Of a stretch of 64,000 nucleotides of DNA, positions 8,649-17,835 are shown one piece after another. The stretch lies in NCBI RefSeq assembly GCF_008692035.1, contig NZ_VTFG01000004.1:1-64000 (forward strand). Reading direction: 5' to 3'. The DNA comes from Pseudomonas marginalis (GTDB lineage Bacteria > Pseudomonadota > Gammaproteobacteria > Pseudomonadales > Pseudomonadaceae). Positions within the stretch are counted from its first letter, which is position 1. Every line of letters starts with the position of its first letter. The position numbers were made by a program, and so were the translations under genes. A model generated the notes under the pieces. That model made no database searches. It was not told where the DNA came from and saw only the letters and a list, made by a program, of their open reading frames with translations.

Positions 8649-10064
8649 ATGTCGTCATCTATTCGTAAATCCAACCATTCAGACGCATTGACCCGCCTGG
8701 CTCAAGCTGTGGCGGTGGCTGTGTCCGCCACGCTGGCGGGCTGCCAATCGACAAATTTCGCCGCACAATCCACCGTGCAACCCAAGCCCAACCTTGCCGC
8801 CAAGATCAAACAGAAACCCGTCATCTGGCTTTCAGAGAAACCTGCTCCAGAAGTGCCCCAGGATGTCTGGGAACGCATGCGCCGGGGCTTTCAATTGCAG
8901 GACAACGTGGGTGTCAACCCGCGCATCGAGCAACAGCGCCTGTGGTTCGCCAGCAACCCGTCCTTCCTGGAGAACGCCGGTGAACGCGGCAGCCTCTACA
9001 TTCATTACATCGTCGAACGCCTTGAAGAACGCAACATGCCCCTGGAGCTGGCGCTGCTGCCGGTGATTGAAAGTGCCTACAACCCGATGGCGTATTCGCG
9101 CAGCGATGCCGTCGGCCTGTGGCAGTTCATCCCCTCCACCGGGCGCTACTTCAACCTGCGCCAGACCCGCGCCTACGACGGCCGCCGCGACATCACCGCC
9201 TCCACCACAGCCGCCCTGGACTACCTGACCCGTCTGCACGACATGTTCAACGGCGACTGGCTGCTGGCCCTGGCCGCCTATAACGCCGGCGAAGGCACGG
9301 TGAGCCGGGCCATCGAGCGCAACGAGAAGCTTGGCCTGCCCACCGACTACTGGAACCTGCCCCTGCCCCAGGAAACCAAGGACTATGTGCCCAAGTTCCT
9401 GGCGCTGTCCCAGGTGGTGCTGGCCCCCGAGGCCTATGGCGTCAACCTGAACCCGATTGCCAATACGCCGTACTTCGAAGTGGTCGAGGTCAAGCAAAGC
9501 ATGGACCTGTCGCGGGTTGCCGCGCTGGCCGAGATCGACGAAGACGAACTGTTCCAGCTCAACCCGGCGCTCAAGCAACGCACCACCCTGGATGGCCCGC
9601 AACACCTGCTGGTGCCGAGCTCCAAGGCACAATTGCTCACCAGCACCCTTTCGACGATGAAGCCGGAAGAATTGCTGGCGATGCGCCCGAAAAAGCAGGT
9701 GTTCGACGAAGTCGAGACCGCCCGGGTGGCCGGCCGCACCCGCAGCTACAAGGTGCGCAGTGGCGACAACCTCACGCTGATCGCCAAGGCGAACAAGGTC
9801 GACGTGCATGACCTGCAGCGCTGGAACAAACTCAACGGCCAGGCCCTCAAGGTCGGCCAGACCCTGGTGATGCAGGACACCCGCAAGCTGGTGGCCAAGG
9901 CCGACAGCAAGAAGCCGGTGCAGTACAAGGTCAAGAAAGGCGACTCGCTGTACATCGTCGCCAAGCGCTTCAACGTCGAGATGCAACATCTCAAGCGTTG
10001 GAACCCCCGTACTGGCCAGGCGCTGAAGCCGGGGCAGATGCTTGTAGTGTCTGGGCCGCGCTAA
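8649..10064 (+). CDS. mltD: Membrane-bound lytic murein transglycosylase D
   Basis: A 471-residue lipoprotein that cleaves peptidoglycan glycan strands to 1,6-anhydro-muropeptides. The lipobox is LAGC with the lipidated Cys at residue 32. The SLT domain carries the catalytic Glu in PVIESAYNP and the conserved AVGLWQFIPSTG and LALAAYNAGEG motifs. Two C-terminal LysM repeats (each RSYKV or VQYKV, GD, then LKVGQTLV or LKPGQMLV) bind the glycan. I chose the ATG at 8649, which gives a standard lipoprotein signal. It lies directly upstream of the npp operon, as in P. aeruginosa. Confidence 0.94.
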   Translation: MSSSIRKSNHSDALTRLAQAVAVAVSATLAGCQSTNFAAQSTVQPKPNLAAKIKQKPVIWLSEKPAPEVPQDVWERMRRGFQLQDNVGVNPRIEQQRLWFASNPSFLENAGERGSLYIHYIVERLEERNMPLELALLPVIESAYNPMAYSRSDAVGLWQFIPSTGRYFNLRQTRAYDGRRDITASTTAALDYLTRLHDMFNGDWLLALAAYNAGEGTVSRAIERNEKLGLPTDYWNLPLPQETKDYVPKFLALSQVVLAPEAYGVNLNPIANTPYFEVVEVKQSMDLSRVAALAEIDEDELFQLNPALKQRTTLDGPQHLLVPSSKAQLLTSTLSTMKPEELLAMRPKKQVFDEVETARVAGRTRSYKVRSGDNLTLIAKANKVDVHDLQRWNKLNGQALKVGQTLVMQDTRKLVAKADSKKPVQYKVKKGDSLYIVAKRFNVEMQHLKRWNPRTGQALKPGQMLVVSGPR

Positions 10065-10089
10065 GGTTTTAAGAACACTGCAGAACCAA

Positions 10090-10178
10090 TGTGGGAGGGG
10101 GCTTGCCCCCGATAGCAGTTTATAAGCCACCAGATTCATTGGCTGATCCACCGATATCGGGGCAAGCCCCCTCCCACA
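10090..10178. repeat. REPIN (two inverted REP sequences)
   Basis: A left arm TGTGGGAGGGGGCTTGCCCC and a right arm GGGGCAAGCCCCCTCCCACA enclose about 47 bases. It sits in the 210-base gap between mltD and the npp operon. Confidence 0.9.
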
Positions 10179-10274
10179 CTGAATCTCCAGTGTTCCCAAC
10201 TGGCTTTTTCCATCCGGAACAAGCTGTTACTGTACCGATCATAAAGCCCAAGCCGCCTGGATCGGATCCCTGAC

Positions 10275-12104
10275 TTGAAGCGTCCCCTCCTTCTACTAAT
10301 AAGTCTGGCCTTGAGCTTTGGTGCGAACGCGACAATAACCGAGAGCCACGGTTACACGCAGTTCGGCACGCTCAAGTACCCGGCCAAATTCACCCACTTC
10401 GATTGGGTAAACCCTGCAGCGCCGAAAGGCGGGACCTTGCGGGTCATGGCATTTGGCACCTTCGATACCCTCAACCCCTACACGTTCAAGGGTTCAAGCC
10501 CGGTTTCCACCCCCAACTTCCTGCAATACGGCGTCAATGAGCTGAACGAGCCGTTGATGGTCGGCACTGGTCAGTACGCGCCTTCCGGCGACGAGCCCAC
10601 CTCCAGCTACGGGCTGATTGCCCAGTCGGTGGAATACAGCGAGGACCGCAGTTGGGTGGTGTTCAACCTGCGTCCGCAGGCGCGCTTCCACGATGGCAAG
10701 CCGATCACGGCCTATGACGTGGCATTTTCCTATCGCACCCTGCTGACCGAAGGCCACCCCCAGTACCGCACCAACCTGCAGGAAGTGGCGCGGGTGGACA
10801 TCCTCAACCCTCACCGCATCCGCTTTGTGTTCAAGCGTGCCGGCAACCCGTTGCTGATCCTGCGCCTGGGCGAATTGCCGGTATTGCCTCAGCACTATTG
10901 GAAAAACCGCGACTTCAAGGCGACCACCTTCGAGCCGCCCCTGGGCAGCGGGCCGTACCGTATCAGCAAGGTCACCCCTGGACGCCAGCTGGTGTTCGAA
11001 CGGGTCAAGGATTACTGGGGCAAGGACTTGCCGGTCAACCAGGGTTTCTATAACTACGACAAGGTCGAGGTGGAGTTCTACCGCGACAGCGATGTGGCCT
11101 TCGAAGCGTTCAAGGCCGGCGAGTTCGACATTTATATCGAGCACCAGGCCAAGAACTGGGCCAATGGCTACAACTTCCCGGCGGTGAGCCGTGGCGAAGT
11201 GATCAAGGCGCAGATCGCCCACCAGATCCCGACCCAAAGCCAGGGCCTGTTCATGAACACCCGGCGCCCGACCTTCAGCCAGACCAAGGTGCGCGAAGCC
11301 CTGGGGTTGATGTTCGACTTCGAGTGGACCAACCGCACCCTGTTCAGCAGCGCCTACAAACGCACGCTCAGCTATTACCCCAACAGCGAATTCGCCGCTA
11401 CCGGGGTGCCAACCGGCCATGAATGGCTGATGCTCTCCCCCTACCGCGACCAGCTGCCGCCCAACCTGTTTACCCAAGCCTTCAGCCTGCCCCAGACCGA
11501 CGGGCGCGGCATCCCCCGCGAAACCCTGCGCCGCGCCCTGGCGCTGCTGGGCGAAGCCGGCTGGAAGCTGTCGGGCCAACGCCTGCTCAACAAGGACGGG
11601 CAACCGCTGCGCTTCGAGATCCTGCTGGTCAACCCGAACCTGGAGCGCATCCTGCAGCCCTATGTCGAGAACCTGATCAGCATCGGCATCGACGCACGCC
11701 TGCGCACCGTCGACCGCGCCCAGTACAAGCAACGCCTGGATCAATTCGATTTCGACATGATCCTGATCACCCTCAACCAGACCTTGAGCCCCGGCCTCGA
11801 ACAGTGGCAGTACTTCCACTCCAGCCAGGCCGCGATCAAGGGCAGCAAGAACTATGCGGGCATCGCCAACCCCGTTGTCGATCACCTGCTGGAACAACTG
11901 CTGGCGGCGCAGACCCGCGAAGAACAACTGGCCGCCGGCCGCGCCCTGGACCGGGTGCTGCTGTGGCAGCACTACAGCATTCCCAACTGGTACCTCAACT
12001 ATCATCGCCTGGCGTACCGCAACCGGTTCGCCTTTGTCACCACGCCGCCCTACAGCCTGGGCCTGAGCGCGTGGTGGCTGAAAGCTTCGGAGAAAGCCCA
12101 ATGA
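10275..12104 (+). CDS. nppA1: Peptide ABC transporter binding protein, YejA/NppA type (first copy)
   Basis: A 609-residue family 5 extracellular solute-binding protein with a signal peptide ending near ANA at residue 20. It starts with TTG; the next residues MKRPLLLLISLALSFG are a normal secretion signal. Large aromatic-rich lobes with LGSGPYRISKVTPGR and RVKDYWGKDLP are typical of YejA. In P. aeruginosa the homologous NppA1A2BCD system imports peptidyl-nucleoside antibiotics and probably peptides such as microcin C-like compounds. The stop overlaps the next gene by 4 bases. Assignment of A1 versus A2 follows gene order. Confidence 0.88.
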   Translation: MKRPLLLLISLALSFGANATITESHGYTQFGTLKYPAKFTHFDWVNPAAPKGGTLRVMAFGTFDTLNPYTFKGSSPVSTPNFLQYGVNELNEPLMVGTGQYAPSGDEPTSSYGLIAQSVEYSEDRSWVVFNLRPQARFHDGKPITAYDVAFSYRTLLTEGHPQYRTNLQEVARVDILNPHRIRFVFKRAGNPLLILRLGELPVLPQHYWKNRDFKATTFEPPLGSGPYRISKVTPGRQLVFERVKDYWGKDLPVNQGFYNYDKVEVEFYRDSDVAFEAFKAGEFDIYIEHQAKNWANGYNFPAVSRGEVIKAQIAHQIPTQSQGLFMNTRRPTFSQTKVREALGLMFDFEWTNRTLFSSAYKRTLSYYPNSEFAATGVPTGHEWLMLSPYRDQLPPNLFTQAFSLPQTDGRGIPRETLRRALALLGEAGWKLSGQRLLNKDGQPLRFEILLVNPNLERILQPYVENLISIGIDARLRTVDRAQYKQRLDQFDFDMILITLNQTLSPGLEQWQYFHSSQAAIKGSKNYAGIANPVVDHLLEQLLAAQTREEQLAAGRALDRVLLWQHYSIPNWYLNYHRLAYRNRFAFVTTPPYSLGLSAWWLKASEKAQ

Positions 12105-13945
12105 TGTATTTGCGCAATGTACTGCTCGGCAGCCTGTTGCTGTGCACCACGGCCCACGCCGCGCCGCAACACGCACTGACGCTGTACAACGAGCCGCCGA
12201 AATACCCCGCCGACTTCAAGCACTTCGACTACGTCAACCCGAATGCGCCCAAGGGCGGCACCTTCCGCGAGTCGAGCATGGGCGGCTTCGACAGCCTTAA
12301 CCCGTTTATCAGCAAGGGCGTGCCGGCCGACAACATCAGCCTGATCTACGACACCCTGGCCATGCAGAGCCTGGACGAACCCATCACCGAATACGGCCTG
12401 GTCGCCGGCAAGATCGAAAAAGCCCCGGACAACAGCTGGGTGCGTTTCTACCTGCGGCCCGAAGCGCGCTTCCACGACGGCCACCCGATCCACGCCGAAG
12501 ACGTGGTGTTCACCTTCCAGGAACTGATGAAGGAAGGCTCGCCGATCTACCGCACCTACTACGCCGATGTCGATGAAGTGGTCGCCGAAGACCCATTGCG
12601 GGTGCTGTTCAAGTTCAAGCGCACCAACAACCGCGAACTGCCGCTGATCCTTGGGCAACTGCCGGTACTGCCCAAGCATTGGTGGGCCACGCGGGACTTT
12701 GCCAAGGGCAACCTGGAGGTGCCCCTGGGCAGCGGGCCGTACAAGGTGGCCGAGGTCAAGGCCGGGCGCATGATCCGCTACGAGCGGGTCAAGGACTACT
12801 GGGCCAAGGACCTGCCGATCACCAAGGGTTTCTACAATTTCGACAACCGCATCACCGACTACTACCGCGACAGTACCGTGTCCCTGGAAGCGTTGAAGGC
12901 CGGGCAGTTCGACTACTGGCTGGAATTCAGCGCCAAGAACTGGGCCAACGCCTACAACATTCCGGCCGTGACCGAGGGCCGGCTGATCAAGGAAGAAATC
13001 CCCAACGGCAATCCTACCGGCATGCAAGGTTTTGTGTTCAATACGCGCAAGCCGATGTTCCAGGATGTGCGCGTGCGCAAGGCCATCAGCCTGTTGCTGG
13101 ACTTCGAGTGGAGCAACAAACAGCTGTTCAACGGCGCCTACACCCGCACCCGCAGCTACTTCGAAAACTCCGAAATGGCCGCCACCGGCCTGCCCGGCCC
13201 GGATGAGCTGAAGATCCTCGAGCCCCTGCGCGACAAGATCCCCGCCGAAGTCTTCACCCAGGCCTTCGAGCCGGCCAAAACCGACGGCAGCGGCATGATC
13301 CGCACCCAGCAACGCGAGGCCTACCAACTGCTGCAGGAGGCCGGCTGGCGCATCGTCGACGACAAGATGGTCGACACCACGGGCAAACCGGTGACCATCG
13401 AGTTCCTGCTGGCCCAGACCGAGTTCGAGCGCATCCTGCTGCCGTTCAAGCGCAACCTGGCGGACCTGGGCATCGACCTGGTGATCCGCCGGGTGGACGT
13501 TTCGCAGTTCGTCAACCGTGTTCGCTCGCGGGACTTCGACATGATGGTGGGCAGCTTCCCGCAATCCACCTCGCCGGGTAACGAACAACGGGAATTCTGG
13601 AAGTCCTCCAGTGCCGACAAACCCGGCAGCCGCAACTACATGGGCCTCAAGGACCCGGCGGTCGACCAGTTGGTGGAAGAACTGATCGACGCCGACTCGC
13701 GCAACAGCCTGATCGCCCATGCCAAGGCCCTGGACCGTGTGCTGCAGTTCGGTTACTACGTGATCCCCAATTGGCACATCAAGACCTTCCGCGTGGCGTA
13801 TTGGGACCACCTCGGCCATCCGAAAACCCCGCCACGCTATGACGTGGGCACCGCCACCTGGTGGGCAAAACCCAACGTAAAACCTGCCGTCACCCTGGAA
13901 ACGGCTACCGACACGAGCGCCGATGCGGCGAGCGGAGGCGATTAA
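12101..13945 (+). CDS. nppA2: Peptide ABC transporter binding protein, YejA/NppA type (second copy)
   Basis: A 614-residue family 5 binding protein, clearly a paralogue of the gene before it: both share VLPKHWW/LPQHYW, LGSGPYKVAEVKAGR, YERVKDYWAKDLPITKGFYN and the late RNYMGLKDPAVD region. The signal peptide is MMYLRNVLLGSLLLCTTAHA. Start 12101 (or 12104) overlaps the previous stop, so translation is coupled. The tail after about residue 590 is rich in Thr, Ala and Asp. Two binding proteins feeding one permease suggest a widened substrate range. Confidence 0.88.
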   Translation: MMYLRNVLLGSLLLCTTAHAAPQHALTLYNEPPKYPADFKHFDYVNPNAPKGGTFRESSMGGFDSLNPFISKGVPADNISLIYDTLAMQSLDEPITEYGLVAGKIEKAPDNSWVRFYLRPEARFHDGHPIHAEDVVFTFQELMKEGSPIYRTYYADVDEVVAEDPLRVLFKFKRTNNRELPLILGQLPVLPKHWWATRDFAKGNLEVPLGSGPYKVAEVKAGRMIRYERVKDYWAKDLPITKGFYNFDNRITDYYRDSTVSLEALKAGQFDYWLEFSAKNWANAYNIPAVTEGRLIKEEIPNGNPTGMQGFVFNTRKPMFQDVRVRKAISLLLDFEWSNKQLFNGAYTRTRSYFENSEMAATGLPGPDELKILEPLRDKIPAEVFTQAFEPAKTDGSGMIRTQQREAYQLLQEAGWRIVDDKMVDTTGKPVTIEFLLAQTEFERILLPFKRNLADLGIDLVIRRVDVSQFVNRVRSRDFDMMVGSFPQSTSPGNEQREFWKSSSADKPGSRNYMGLKDPAVDQLVEELIDADSRNSLIAHAKALDRVLQFGYYVIPNWHIKTFRVAYWDHLGHPKTPPRYDVGTATWWAKPNVKPAVTLETATDTSADAASGGD

Positions 13946-15022
13946 ATGCTGGCCTATATTGTTCGCCGCCTGTTGCTGATCATCCCGACGTTGTTCGGGA
14001 TCCTGCTGATCAACTTCATTATTATCCAGGCCGCCCCCGGGGGGCCGGTGGAACAGATGATCGCCAAGCTCGAAGGCTTTGAAGGCGCCACCAGCCGCAT
14101 TGCCGGCGGCGGTGCCGAAGTCTCGGTGGCCGGTTCCAGCAGCTACCGTGGCGCCCAGGGCCTGGACCCGGCGCTGATCAAGGAAATCGAAAAGATGTAC
14201 GGCTTCGACAAGTCGGCGCCGGAACGCTTGTGGATCATGGTCAAGAACTACGCCCGGCTGGATTTCGGCGACAGCTTCTTCCGTGACGCCAAGGTCATCG
14301 ACCTGATCAAGGAAAAGATGCCGGTATCGATCTCCCTGGGGTTATGGAGCACGCTGATCATGTACCTGGTGTCGATCCCCCTGGGGATCGCCAAGGCCAC
14401 GCGACACGGCAGCCACTTCGATGTGTGGACCAGCTCGGCAATCATCGTCGGTTATGCGATCCCGGCGTTCCTGTTTGCGATCCTGCTGATCGTGGTGTTT
14501 GCCGGCGGCAGCTATTTCGACTGGTTCCCCTTGCGCGGGCTGACGTCCAACAACTTCGATGAGTTGAGCTGGGGCGGCAAGGTGCTCGACTATTTCTGGC
14601 ACCTGGCGCTGCCGATCACCGCGCTGGTGATCGGCAACTTCGCGACCATGACCCTGCTGACCAAGAACAGCTTTCTCGACGAGATCAACAAGCAATACGT
14701 GATCACCGCCAAGGCCAAGGGCCTGACCAACCACCGCGTGCTCTACGGCCATGTGTTCCGTAACGCGATGCTGCTGGTGATCGCCGGCTTCCCGTCGGCG
14801 TTCATCGGGATTTTCTTCACCGGCTCGTTGCTGGTGGAAGTGATCTTCTCCCTCGACGGCCTGGGCCTGATGAGCTTTGAAGCGGCGATCAACCGCGACT
14901 ATCCGGTGGTGTTCGGCACGCTGTTTATCTTCACCCTGCTGGGGCTGGTGGTGAAACTGATCGGCGACCTCACCTACACCCTGGTCGATCCGCGTATCGA
15001 CTTCGCCAGCCGGGAGCATTGA
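13946..15022 (+). CDS. nppB: Peptide ABC transporter permease, YejB/NppB type
   Basis: A 358-residue inner-membrane permease of the DppB/OppB class. A first membrane segment (about 9-30, LLLIIPTLFGILLINFIII) is followed by a periplasmic loop and five further segments. The EAA loop that docks the ATPase is about residues 245-275 (QYVITAKAKGLTNHRVLYGHVFRNA). The start codon directly follows the nppA2 stop. It forms the channel together with the next gene. Confidence 0.93.
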   Translation: MLAYIVRRLLLIIPTLFGILLINFIIIQAAPGGPVEQMIAKLEGFEGATSRIAGGGAEVSVAGSSSYRGAQGLDPALIKEIEKMYGFDKSAPERLWIMVKNYARLDFGDSFFRDAKVIDLIKEKMPVSISLGLWSTLIMYLVSIPLGIAKATRHGSHFDVWTSSAIIVGYAIPAFLFAILLIVVFAGGSYFDWFPLRGLTSNNFDELSWGGKVLDYFWHLALPITALVIGNFATMTLLTKNSFLDEINKQYVITAKAKGLTNHRVLYGHVFRNAMLLVIAGFPSAFIGIFFTGSLLVEVIFSLDGLGLMSFEAAINRDYPVVFGTLFIFTLLGLVVKLIGDLTYTLVDPRIDFASREH

Positions 15023-15023
15023 G

Positions 15024-16043
15024 ATGAATCTATCCCCCCTCAATCGCCGCCGGTTCGAGCGGTTCAAGGCCAACAAGCGTGGCTGGTGGTCGCTGTGGCT
15101 GTTCCTGATCCTGTTCGGGCTGAGCCTGGGCGCCGAGCTGATCGCCAACGATAAGCCCCTGGCGGTGCACTACGACGGCGACTGGTATTTCCCGGCGCTC
15201 AAGCGCTACCCGGAAACCACCTTCGGCGGCGAATTCCCCCTGGAAGCCAACTACAAGAGCCCGTATATCCAGGAACTGCTCAAGGCCAAGGACGCCTGGA
15301 CCCTGTGGGCGCCGATCCCGTTCAGCTACCAGAGCATCAACTACGACCTGAAGGTACCTGCCCCGGCGCCGCCTTCGCGCGTCAACCTGCTGGGTACCGA
15401 TGACCAGGGCCGCGATGTGCTCGCGCGGGTGATCTATGGCTTCCGTGTGTCGGTGCTGTTTGCCCTGACGTTGACGGTGCTCAGTTCGATCATCGGCGTG
15501 ATCGCCGGCGCCTTGCAGGGCTTCTATGGCGGCTGGGTCGACCTGGCCGGGCAGCGTTTCCTGGAAATCTGGTCCGGTTTGCCGGTGCTCTACCTGCTGA
15601 TCATCCTCGCCAGCTTCGTGCAGCCGAACTTCTGGTGGCTGCTGGGGATCATGCTGCTGTTTTCCTGGATGAGCCTGGTGGACGTGGTGCGCGCCGAGTT
15701 CCTGCGCGGGCGTAACCTCGAATACGTGCGTGCGGCGCGGGCACTGGGGATGCAGAACGGCGCGATCATGTTCCGCCATATCCTGCCCAATGCCATGGTC
15801 TCGACCATGACCTTCATGCCATTTATCCTCACTGGCGCCATCGGCACCCTGACCGCCCTGGACTTCCTCGGCTTTGGCCTCCCGGCCGGTTCGCCGTCCC
15901 TGGGCGAACTGGTGGCCCAGGGCAAATCCAACCTGCAGGCACCGTGGCTGGGCATGAGCGCGTTTGCCGTGCTGGCGATCATGTTGAGTTTGCTGGTGTT
16001 TATCGGCGAGTCCGCTCGCGATGCCTTCGACCCGAGGAAATGA
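15024..16043 (+). CDS. nppC: Peptide ABC transporter permease, YejE/NppC type
   Basis: A 339-residue permease of the DppC class with an N-terminal segment (about 23-43), a long periplasmic loop with the YejE-specific insertion (about 45-130), and further membrane segments. The EAA loop is EYVRAARALGMQNGAIMFRHILPNA, and LLGTDDQGRDVLARVIYGFRVS is the DppC signature. The start lies one base after the nppB stop. It pairs with NppB. Confidence 0.93.
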   Translation: MNLSPLNRRRFERFKANKRGWWSLWLFLILFGLSLGAELIANDKPLAVHYDGDWYFPALKRYPETTFGGEFPLEANYKSPYIQELLKAKDAWTLWAPIPFSYQSINYDLKVPAPAPPSRVNLLGTDDQGRDVLARVIYGFRVSVLFALTLTVLSSIIGVIAGALQGFYGGWVDLAGQRFLEIWSGLPVLYLLIILASFVQPNFWWLLGIMLLFSWMSLVDVVRAEFLRGRNLEYVRAARALGMQNGAIMFRHILPNAMVSTMTFMPFILTGAIGTLTALDFLGFGLPAGSPSLGELVAQGKSNLQAPWLGMSAFAVLAIMLSLLVFIGESARDAFDPRK

Positions 16044-16044
16044 G

Positions 16045-17658
16045 ATGAATCAGGACAATCTGATCGAAATCCGCGACCTCTCCGTCGAGTTCGTCACGGG
16101 CGCGCATCACCACCGTGTGGTCAACAACGTCAGCTTCGATATCAAGCGCGGCGAAACCCTGGCCCTGGTTGGCGAAAGCGGCTCAGGCAAATCGGTGACC
16201 GCCCACTCGATCCTGCGCCTGCTGCCCTACCCGCTGGCCCGGCATCCGTCCGGCACCATCACCTATTCCGGCCAGGACCTGCTGACCCTGAAGGAAAAGA
16301 CCCTGCGGCATATTCGCGGCAACCGCATCGCGATGATCTTCCAGGAGCCGATGACGTCGTTGAATCCGCTGCACTGCATCGAGAAGCAGATCAACGAAGT
16401 GCTCGGCCTGCACAAGGGCCTGACCGGCAAGGTCGCGACCCGGCGCACCCTGGAACTGCTGGAACTGGTGGGTATCCCCGAGCCGCACAAACGGCTCAAG
16501 GCCCTGCCCCATGAACTGTCGGGCGGCCAGCGCCAGCGGGTGATGATCGCCATGGCCCTGGCCAATGAGCCGGAGTTGTTGATCGCGGATGAACCGACCA
16601 CGGCCCTCGACGTCACCGTGCAGTTGAAGATCCTGGAGTTGCTCAAGGAATTGCAGGCGCGTTTGGGCATGGCCTTGCTGTTGATCAGCCATGACTTGAA
16701 CCTGGTGCGGCGCATTGCTCACCGCGTCTGCGTGATGCAGCAAGGCTGCATCGTCGAGCAGGCCGAGTGCGAGACGCTGTTCCAGTCGCCCCGACACCCT
16801 TACACCCAGGAACTGCTGGCGGCCGAGCCCAGCGGTGGCCCGGCCAGCAACGACGTCGGCCCGCCGTTGCTGGAAGTCGATGACCTGAAAGTATGGTTCC
16901 CGATCAAGAAGGGCTTCTTGCGCAACACCGTCGATTACGTCAAGGCGGTGGACGGGATCAACTTCAGCCTGCCCCAGGGCCAGACCCTGGGCATCGTCGG
17001 CGAAAGCGGCTCGGGCAAATCCACCCTGGGCCTGGCGATCCTGCGCTTGATTGCCAGCAAGGGCGGGATTCGTTTCGAAGGCCAGCAGCTGGACACACTG
17101 ACCCAGCAACAGGTACGCCCGTTGCGCCGGGAAATGCAGGTGGTGTTCCAGGACCCGTTCGGCAGCCTGAGCCCTCGCATGTGCGTCAGCGAGATCGTCG
17201 GCGAAGGCCTGCGCATCCACAGGATGGGCACGCCGGCCGAGCAGGAAGCGGCGATTATCGCGGCGCTCAAGGAGGTGGGCCTGGACCCTGAGTCCCGTCA
17301 TCGCTACCCCCATGAGTTCTCCGGCGGCCAACGCCAACGCATCGCCATCGCCCGCGCACTGGTGCTCAAGCCGCGCCTGATCCTGCTGGACGAACCGACC
17401 TCGGCGCTGGATCGCACCGTGCAACGGCAAGTGGTGGAATTGCTGCGCAGCCTGCAGGCCAAGTACAACCTGACCTACCTGTTTATCAGCCATGACCTGG
17501 CGGTGGTGAAGGCGCTGAGTCACCAACTGATGGTGGTCAAGCAGGGGCAGGTGGTGGAGCAAGGCGATGCGCGAGCGATTTTCGCTGATCCGCAGCATGG
17601 GTATACGCGTCAACTGCTGGAAGCGGCCTTTCTGGTGCCCTGCCCGGAGCGCCTCTGA
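16045..17658 (+). CDS. nppD: Peptide ABC transporter ATP-binding protein, YejF/NppD type (two ATPase domains)
   Basis: A 537-residue protein with two complete ABC domains, so it supplies both ATP sites of the transporter. Domain 1 has Walker A GESGSGKS (about 44-51), signature LSGGQRQRV and Walker B LLIADEPTTAL. Domain 2 repeats GESGSGKST, FSGGQRQRIAIARAL and LILLDEPTSAL. Each domain ends in an oligopeptide-transport C-terminal segment (HPYTQELL, HGYTRQLL). I chose the ATG at 16045, just after the nppC stop. As I recall the PAO1 map, fabI follows this gene; here an unrelated large gene does. Confidence 0.93.
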   Translation: MNQDNLIEIRDLSVEFVTGAHHHRVVNNVSFDIKRGETLALVGESGSGKSVTAHSILRLLPYPLARHPSGTITYSGQDLLTLKEKTLRHIRGNRIAMIFQEPMTSLNPLHCIEKQINEVLGLHKGLTGKVATRRTLELLELVGIPEPHKRLKALPHELSGGQRQRVMIAMALANEPELLIADEPTTALDVTVQLKILELLKELQARLGMALLLISHDLNLVRRIAHRVCVMQQGCIVEQAECETLFQSPRHPYTQELLAAEPSGGPASNDVGPPLLEVDDLKVWFPIKKGFLRNTVDYVKAVDGINFSLPQGQTLGIVGESGSGKSTLGLAILRLIASKGGIRFEGQQLDTLTQQQVRPLRREMQVVFQDPFGSLSPRMCVSEIVGEGLRIHRMGTPAEQEAAIIAALKEVGLDPESRHRYPHEFSGGQRQRIAIARALVLKPRLILLDEPTSALDRTVQRQVVELLRSLQAKYNLTYLFISHDLAVVKALSHQLMVVKQGQVVEQGDARAIFADPQHGYTRQLLEAAFLVPCPERL

Positions 17659-17666
17659 GCGATGAA

Positions 17667-17691
17667 CACGCCCACCTCCTGCGTGGGCGTG
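17667..17691. terminator. Stem-loop after the npp operon (no U-tract)
   Basis: CACGCCCAC and GTGGGCGTG form a perfect 9-bp stem with a 7-base loop, eight bases after the nppD stop. No T-run follows, so it may be a processing or stability hairpin rather than an intrinsic terminator. Confidence 0.5.
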
Positions 17692-17780
17692 CCTCGCCAT
17701 TGGATCACCGTGGCCGCCTACTCGACCTACAGCAACTCGGGATGACGCAGGCTATCAAGCTCAGGTAAAAACCCCCGACC

Positions 17781-17833
17781 ATGAAGTTCCGCTCAAGAGC
17801 GTTTTCTTGGGCAACCTTGAAACGGAACTTCAT
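17781..17833 (+). promoter_or_regulatory. 5' leader hairpin next to the start of the 1148-residue gene
   Basis: ATGAAGTTCCG (17781-17791) is perfectly complementary to CGGAACTTCAT (17823-17833), and TCAAG/CTTGA (17793-17797, 17816-17820) extends the stem across a small internal loop. The right arm ends two bases before the ATG at 17836 and contains the only purine-rich stretch in the ribosome-site position. If this region is transcribed, the hairpin would hide the ribosome site. Function is inferred from position only. Confidence 0.55.
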
Positions 17834-17835
17834 TC

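Noticed and set aside
11423..12100. A 226-codon upstream extension of the second binding protein
   Set aside because: It lies out of frame inside nppA1, and a perfect signal peptide begins at 12101.
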